NCBI RefSeq assembly: GCF_001999245.1
Contig: NZ_CP019630.1
Span: 1,612,001-1,676,000 of the forward strand
Reading direction: 5' to 3'
DNA: 64,000 nucleotides
Source of the DNA: Roseibium algicola
GTDB lineage: Bacteria > Pseudomonadota > Alphaproteobacteria > Rhizobiales > Stappiaceae
In this document: positions 60,546-64,000 of the stretch, one piece after another
Layout: every line of letters begins with the position of its first letter
Position numbering within the stretch: the first letter of the stretch is position 1
Notes under the pieces: generated by a model
Seen by the model: the letters and a program-made list of their open reading frames with translations, nothing else
Databases searched by the model: none
Told to the model about the DNA's origin: nothing
Made by a program: the position numbers and the translations under genes

Positions 60546-61853
60546 CTAGCCGGCCTTCCGCTTCAGTTTCGAAAGCAAACCACCGAGGCTCGACCTGGAC
60601 GCCCTGACGGGCTGGGCCTTGCCGGAGATGGTGTGTGCCAGGTCGTCGAACACGCGCGCAATCGCGTGCTTGCCGTCAATCTCACCAATCATCTGTCCGT
60701 TGTTGGCTGCCGTTCCAAACAGCTGCGGTTCGAACGGGATTATCGCGTGAACCGACAGGCCGAGTGCTCCGGCAAATTCTTCCGGCTTGATCTCGGGGCG
60801 TTTGGGAACGTTGACCTTGTTCATGATGAGATGCGGCGGGCGGTCGTTCGGCCGCAGCTGCTTCAACATGTCGACAACGTTCTTGGCATTGCGAAGGTTG
60901 GCAAGGTCCGGCTCCGCGACAAGCACGATCTCGTCGACGCCAAGCAGTGTGTTCTTGACCCAGGCATTCCAGGAATGCGGCACGTCCAGCACGACGCTCG
61001 GCACCCCGGCGCGCATTGTCTCGACCAGCAGGTCGAAGGACTTCTCGCTGTAGTCGTAGGTGCGTTCGAGCGTTGCCGGTGCGGCCAGCAGGCTCAGGTG
61101 CTCATTGCACTTGGACAGAATGCGATCGAGATACGTTTCGTCCAGGCGCTCCGGAGAAGACACGGCCTCGAAAACGCCCTGGAGAGGATCCTGATTGTAA
61201 TCCAGCCCGGCCGTGCCGAATGGCAGATCCAGATCTGCCACCACGACCTCGCTTTGGAACACGCGACCAAGTGCCCAGGCCCCGTTGTGAGCGATAGTCG
61301 AAGCACCGCAGCCCCCCTTTACGCCGAAGAACGCGATGGTGCGGCCAAGTGGCTCAGCCGCCGGATCGGCATAAAGGTTGGCAATTGAGCCGATCAGCTG
61401 GAACACGCTGACAGGCGTGATCAAATACTCGCTGACGCCGCGGGAAATCAGATCGCGATACAGCATGACATCGTTGACATCGCCGATGACGATCACCTTT
61501 GTACCGGCGTCGCAGTATTCCGCCAGATGATCGAGGCTCGACAGAAGGTCTTCCCGCCTGCCGGACGTTTCAACGATGATCAGGTTCGGTGTCGGAGCCT
61601 GTTCGAAGGTTTCGATCGCCGCCGGGATACCGCCCATATCCAGCTTCAGGTGCGCCTTTGCCATGCGGCGATCTTCCATGGAGGCCTCGGCCACCCGCAT
61701 GGTGGCATCGGTCAGGCAGAAACCGTGCACCGTGATGCGCGGGATGGAGCCGATATGGAGACCATCGTCGCTGCCCGCGTAGTTGTGATCCGCAGGCTCG
61801 GAAATGGGATCCATGTAGCCGGACATATCTTTCAAGTCTGGGTTGGCACTCAT
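60546..61853 (-). CDS. cpaE: Pilus localisation ATPase CpaE (TadZ)
   Basis: 435 residues. The N-terminal half (about 45-160) is a receiver-like atypical domain (PNLIIVETSGRREDLLSSLDHLAEYCDAGTKVIVIGDVNDVMLYRDLISRGVSEYLITPVSVFQLI). The C-terminal half is a ParA/MinD-type ATPase with deviant Walker A (GVKGGCGASTIAHNGAW, about 175-190), VVLDVPHSWNAWVKNTLL and ADLDLPFGTAGLDYN. It positions the pilus machine in the cell, often at a pole. Located 9 bases after cpaD. Confidence 0.93.
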   Translation of the reverse strand: MSANPDLKDMSGYMDPISEPADHNYAGSDDGLHIGSIPRITVHGFCLTDATMRVAEASMEDRRMAKAHLKLDMGGIPAAIETFEQAPTPNLIIVETSGRREDLLSSLDHLAEYCDAGTKVIVIGDVNDVMLYRDLISRGVSEYLITPVSVFQLIGSIANLYADPAAEPLGRTIAFFGVKGGCGASTIAHNGAWALGRVFQSEVVVADLDLPFGTAGLDYNQDPLQGVFEAVSSPERLDETYLDRILSKCNEHLSLLAAPATLERTYDYSEKSFDLLVETMRAGVPSVVLDVPHSWNAWVKNTLLGVDEIVLVAEPDLANLRNAKNVVDMLKQLRPNDRPPHLIMNKVNVPKRPEIKPEEFAGALGLSVHAIIPFEPQLFGTAANNGQMIGEIDGKHAIARVFDDLAHTISGKAQPVRASRSSLGGLLSKLKRKAG

Positions 61854-61862
61854 AGCTATCCC

Positions 61863-62573
61863 CTAGTCCTCGGCAACTTCGGCGCCGACACCTTCGGTGA
61901 AGTCACCCGCGGTGACTTCGCCCTTCCGGTATTTTTCTATGACCACAGCACGCCGGCCCTGATCGGAAGGATCGGATGCTCTCGGCGTGATCAGGTCGGA
62001 CGGATTGTCGACCATTGCCGCCAGGTTCGCTTGGCTGGCACATCCGAAGTTCTCGTAGTTGAAGTTTTCGCCGAAGCCACCACCGATGTTTTTCGGCCAG
62101 GCCCCACACTCGCCCGCAGTCGCCTGCATGCGCGCATAGGACAGGCGGATCGGCGCATCCGCTCCGGGATCACCCACCGAGTAGGTTCGGGTGCTGATCC
62201 TGTTCCTTGAAACGCCCCCGCGCTGCAATGCCTGACGGATCTTTGGCGTGATGGAATGAACCGCTGCCTCGTTGGCCCCACCAGACGGCACCAGGATCTC
62301 GACGGATCCATCGCCCTTTTGCCGGGACTGCTGGCCAAAGGCGGCAATGGTGCTTTCGATCGGCCCGTTGATGTTACGCGTGTTGCGTCCAACAGGGAGA
62401 TCCAGCGTTTCCGGCTCTTCGGTGATCACGATCGGGTGCATCAGCCTGTAGTCGTGAGACGCCAGAAGCTGGCTCTGCGACTGGTTCTGGCAGCCGGCTG
62501 CGATCAGGCACCCAAAGACCACAAGTGCGGTTTGCGAGAGCGTCTTGCTGCGGACCGTGTTTGACATGTTCAT
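61863..62573 (-). CDS. cpaD: Pilus biogenesis lipoprotein CpaD
   Basis: 236 residues from ATG 62573; a second ATG at 62567 is an equally good candidate. Lipoprotein signal with lipobox A-A-G-C (VVFGCLIAAGCQNQ). The CpaD domain follows: YRLMHPIVITEEPETLDLPVG, QKGDGSVEILVPSGGANEAAVHSITPKIRQALQRGGVSRNRISTRTYSV, and GECGAWPKNIGGGFGENFNYENFGCASQANLAAMVDNPSDLITPR, a highly characteristic segment of the family. Periplasmic or outer-membrane-associated component of the Flp pilus secretin complex. Begins 10 bases after the cpaC stop. Confidence 0.94.
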   Translation of the reverse strand: MNMSNTVRSKTLSQTALVVFGCLIAAGCQNQSQSQLLASHDYRLMHPIVITEEPETLDLPVGRNTRNINGPIESTIAAFGQQSRQKGDGSVEILVPSGGANEAAVHSITPKIRQALQRGGVSRNRISTRTYSVGDPGADAPIRLSYARMQATAGECGAWPKNIGGGFGENFNYENFGCASQANLAAMVDNPSDLITPRASDPSDQGRRAVVIEKYRKGEVTAGDFTEGVGAEVAED

Positions 62574-62583
62574 CCGTCCGTTC

Positions 62584-63993
62584 TCACTTGTAGATAAAGC
62601 CAACCTGACCGTGATAGATGCCTTCGGCGGCGGCTCCGGTCGGGTTGTAGATCTTGTTCAGCCGGTTCAGGAAAATCGTCTCGGCATCCGACGGCGCCAT
62701 CAGGTTCTTGTCCGGGCGCTGCAGCTTGCTGACCGCAACCGGCTGAACCACATAGGGCGTCACGAAGACCGCCAGTTCCGTCTGCTCACGCAGGAAGTCG
62801 CGGCTCTTGAACAGCGCGCCCAGGATCGGGATCTGCATCAGACCCGGGACACCTTCGATCGCCTGCTGATAGGATTCCTGCAGAAGACCGGCCATCACCA
62901 GCGTGCCGCCGGACGGCAGTTCCATGGTTGATTCCGCACGGCGTACCTTCAAGGCGGAAATGGTGATCCCACCTGCGGAGACCGCGCCATCGTTGCTCAG
63001 TTCGCTGACTTCGGTCTTCACGCGCAGACTGATCCGACCTTCGGACAGAACCACGGGTGTAAAGTCGAGACCAACACCGAACTTCTTGAACTCGACGCTG
63101 ATCTCGCCATCCTGCTGGGAAATCGGGATCGGGAATTCGCCACCTGCGAGGAAACTTGCGTTTTCGCCGGAAATTGCCGTCAGGGTCGGTTCAGCCAGTG
63201 TGCGGATAACCCCTTCGCGTTGCAGGGCTTCCACCTGTGCGGTGATGCTCGTCGCTCCCGCAGACAACTGCGTACCGCCAACTGCCTGGTTCACGATGGA
63301 AGGGTTCACGGTAAAGTTCGGCAGGCTGGACATGAAGGGCGTGAAATTGCCAACGCCGATCGTGCCCTGGAACTGGACTCCGAGCTGCTTGATGATCGAG
63401 CGCTCGACTTCCGCGACCGTGACCTTCAGGTGAACCTGATCCTTGCCGGCGACGGAAATCAGGTTGATGACTTCGCTTGCGCCCTTGGCACCTTGAAATT
63501 TCGCCGCGATATCCGCTGCCTGCTGGGCTTCCAGCGTGCTTTTGGTCGTCCCGCTGAGCACAACACTGCCGTTGATCGATTCTGCGGAAATGTTGGAACC
63601 GGGAATAAGCTTCCGGATGATCCGGGTAATATCGGACGTATCCTTTTCGACACGGACGTCGAAGCTGGCCAGCTCCCGGCCGCTGCGACTGAAAAGAACC
63701 AGTCGAGACTGACCCGCGGTATTGCCGATCACGAAGATGCGGCGCGGTGTTCTGAGGACGGCATCCGCGATTTCCGGGTTGGAAACCAGCACATCGGCTG
63801 CGTCTTCCGCGAGATTGACCACCACCGACCGGCCGACCCCAACGTTCAGGATGCGGCCCGTTGCCCGTTCACCGGCGGCGATATGGACCTGGCTCGGGAA
63901 GTTGCCTTCCGCCTGTGCTGCCGGAGCCGACACGCCCATCAGTCCTCCGAGCAAAACAGCCGTGGCAGCCAGCTTGTGAAGATAGTTTTTCAT
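62584..63993 (-). CDS. cpaC: Pilus secretin CpaC (RcpA)
   Basis: 469 residues, complete, ending 7 bases before the right edge of the window. Signal peptide (MKNYLHKLAATAVLLGGLMGVSAPAAQA), an N-terminal pilus-type secretin N domain (RSVVVNLAEDAADVLVSNPEIADAVLRTPRRIFVIGNTAGQSRLVLFSRSG), a BON-like domain (INGSVVLSGTTKSTLEAQQAADIAAKF), then the secretin core (EALQREGVIRTLAEPTLTAISGENASFLAGGEFPIP, VGLDFTPVVLSEGRISLRVKTEVSEL, STMELPSGGTLVMAGLLQES, PILGALFKSRDF). It forms the outer-membrane pore for the Flp pilus. cpaB, cpaA and pilin genes would be expected further right, outside the window. Confidence 0.95.
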   Translation of the reverse strand: MKNYLHKLAATAVLLGGLMGVSAPAAQAEGNFPSQVHIAAGERATGRILNVGVGRSVVVNLAEDAADVLVSNPEIADAVLRTPRRIFVIGNTAGQSRLVLFSRSGRELASFDVRVEKDTSDITRIIRKLIPGSNISAESINGSVVLSGTTKSTLEAQQAADIAAKFQGAKGASEVINLISVAGKDQVHLKVTVAEVERSIIKQLGVQFQGTIGVGNFTPFMSSLPNFTVNPSIVNQAVGGTQLSAGATSITAQVEALQREGVIRTLAEPTLTAISGENASFLAGGEFPIPISQQDGEISVEFKKFGVGLDFTPVVLSEGRISLRVKTEVSELSNDGAVSAGGITISALKVRRAESTMELPSGGTLVMAGLLQESYQQAIEGVPGLMQIPILGALFKSRDFLREQTELAVFVTPYVVQPVAVSKLQRPDKNLMAPSDAETIFLNRLNKIYNPTGAAAEGIYHGQVGFIYK

Positions 63994-64000
63994 CGCGCCC

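Noticed and set aside
1-64000. CRISPR arrays, insertion sequences, prophage or integrase genes, and defence systems
   Set aside because: Looked for along the window; no regularly spaced repeats, no transposase or integrase motifs, no terminal inverted repeats of IS type and no recognisable defence genes were seen.

Overview
The window is a stretch of high-GC chromosome from an alphaproteobacterium. The gene content (rpmH-rnpA-yidC, engB, argB-HAD hydrolase, dapD, dapE, truA, fmt, def, a Tad/Cpa pilus operon, BA14K-like, DUF817 and DUF2189 genes) points to the Hyphomicrobiales (Rhizobiales). Protein style and synteny suggest a marine Stappiaceae member such as Roseibium/Labrenzia. That placement is an inference from memory, with no database search behind it.

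Layout. 0-5.5 kb: end of a Crp/Fnr regulator, a BA14K-like secreted protein, a SARP-type DNA-binding/alpha-beta hydrolase fusion, a cold-shock protein, small unknown genes, a GNAT acetyltransferase broken by an in-frame TGA, an AT-rich gene-free block and tRNA-Arg(ACG). 5.7-9.6 kb: an orphan sensor histidine kinase and a TVP38/TMEM64-FAD disulfide oxidoreductase pair. 9.8-18.1 kb: the housekeeping run rpmH, rnpA, yidC, engB, argB and HAD hydrolase. It is interrupted after yidC by a 3.4-kb accessory pocket with an unknown protein, a mini GT51 transglycosylase and a Vat/CatB-type acetyltransferase.

18.2-40.4 kb is a mostly catabolic and regulatory block. It holds a DUF817 protein, a LysR regulator, a Cys-rich secreted protein, the lower beta-ketoadipate operon pcaIJF with divergent pcaR, a GbsR-type regulator controlling DUF4166/TIGR01777 genes, a MerR regulator with an SDR, an araFGH-type sugar ABC transporter with mutarotase, SDR, DgoR-like regulator and DgoD, a CHASE/PAS/GGDEF/EAL protein, and an EamA permease. 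40.4-51 kb: dapD, a membrane protein, dapE, DUF805, a large MscS channel, DUF2189, truA, GNAT, fmt, marC and def. 51.1-55.8 kb: rmuC, a secreted unknown, NlpC/P60, MarR and pepA. 55.9-64 kb: tadD, and on the opposite strand cpaC-cpaD-cpaE-cpaF-tadB-tadC.

The strongest signals beyond the genes are regulatory DNA. A perfect 15-bp inverted repeat sits in front of pcaR. ATTTCT-N8-AGAAAT dyads occur both at the gbsR-like start codon and in front of the DUF4166 operon. Two near-identical MerR-type promoters with 20-bp spacers precede the merR gene and the neighbouring SDR gene. A CATCATAC/GTATGATG dyad lies between the sugar-transport operon and the dgoR-like gene. Two long intergenic palindromic elements lie at 24.35 and 46.16 kb. 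I found no CRISPR array, insertion sequence, prophage, integrase or defence island. No single locus stands out as a clearly new system.
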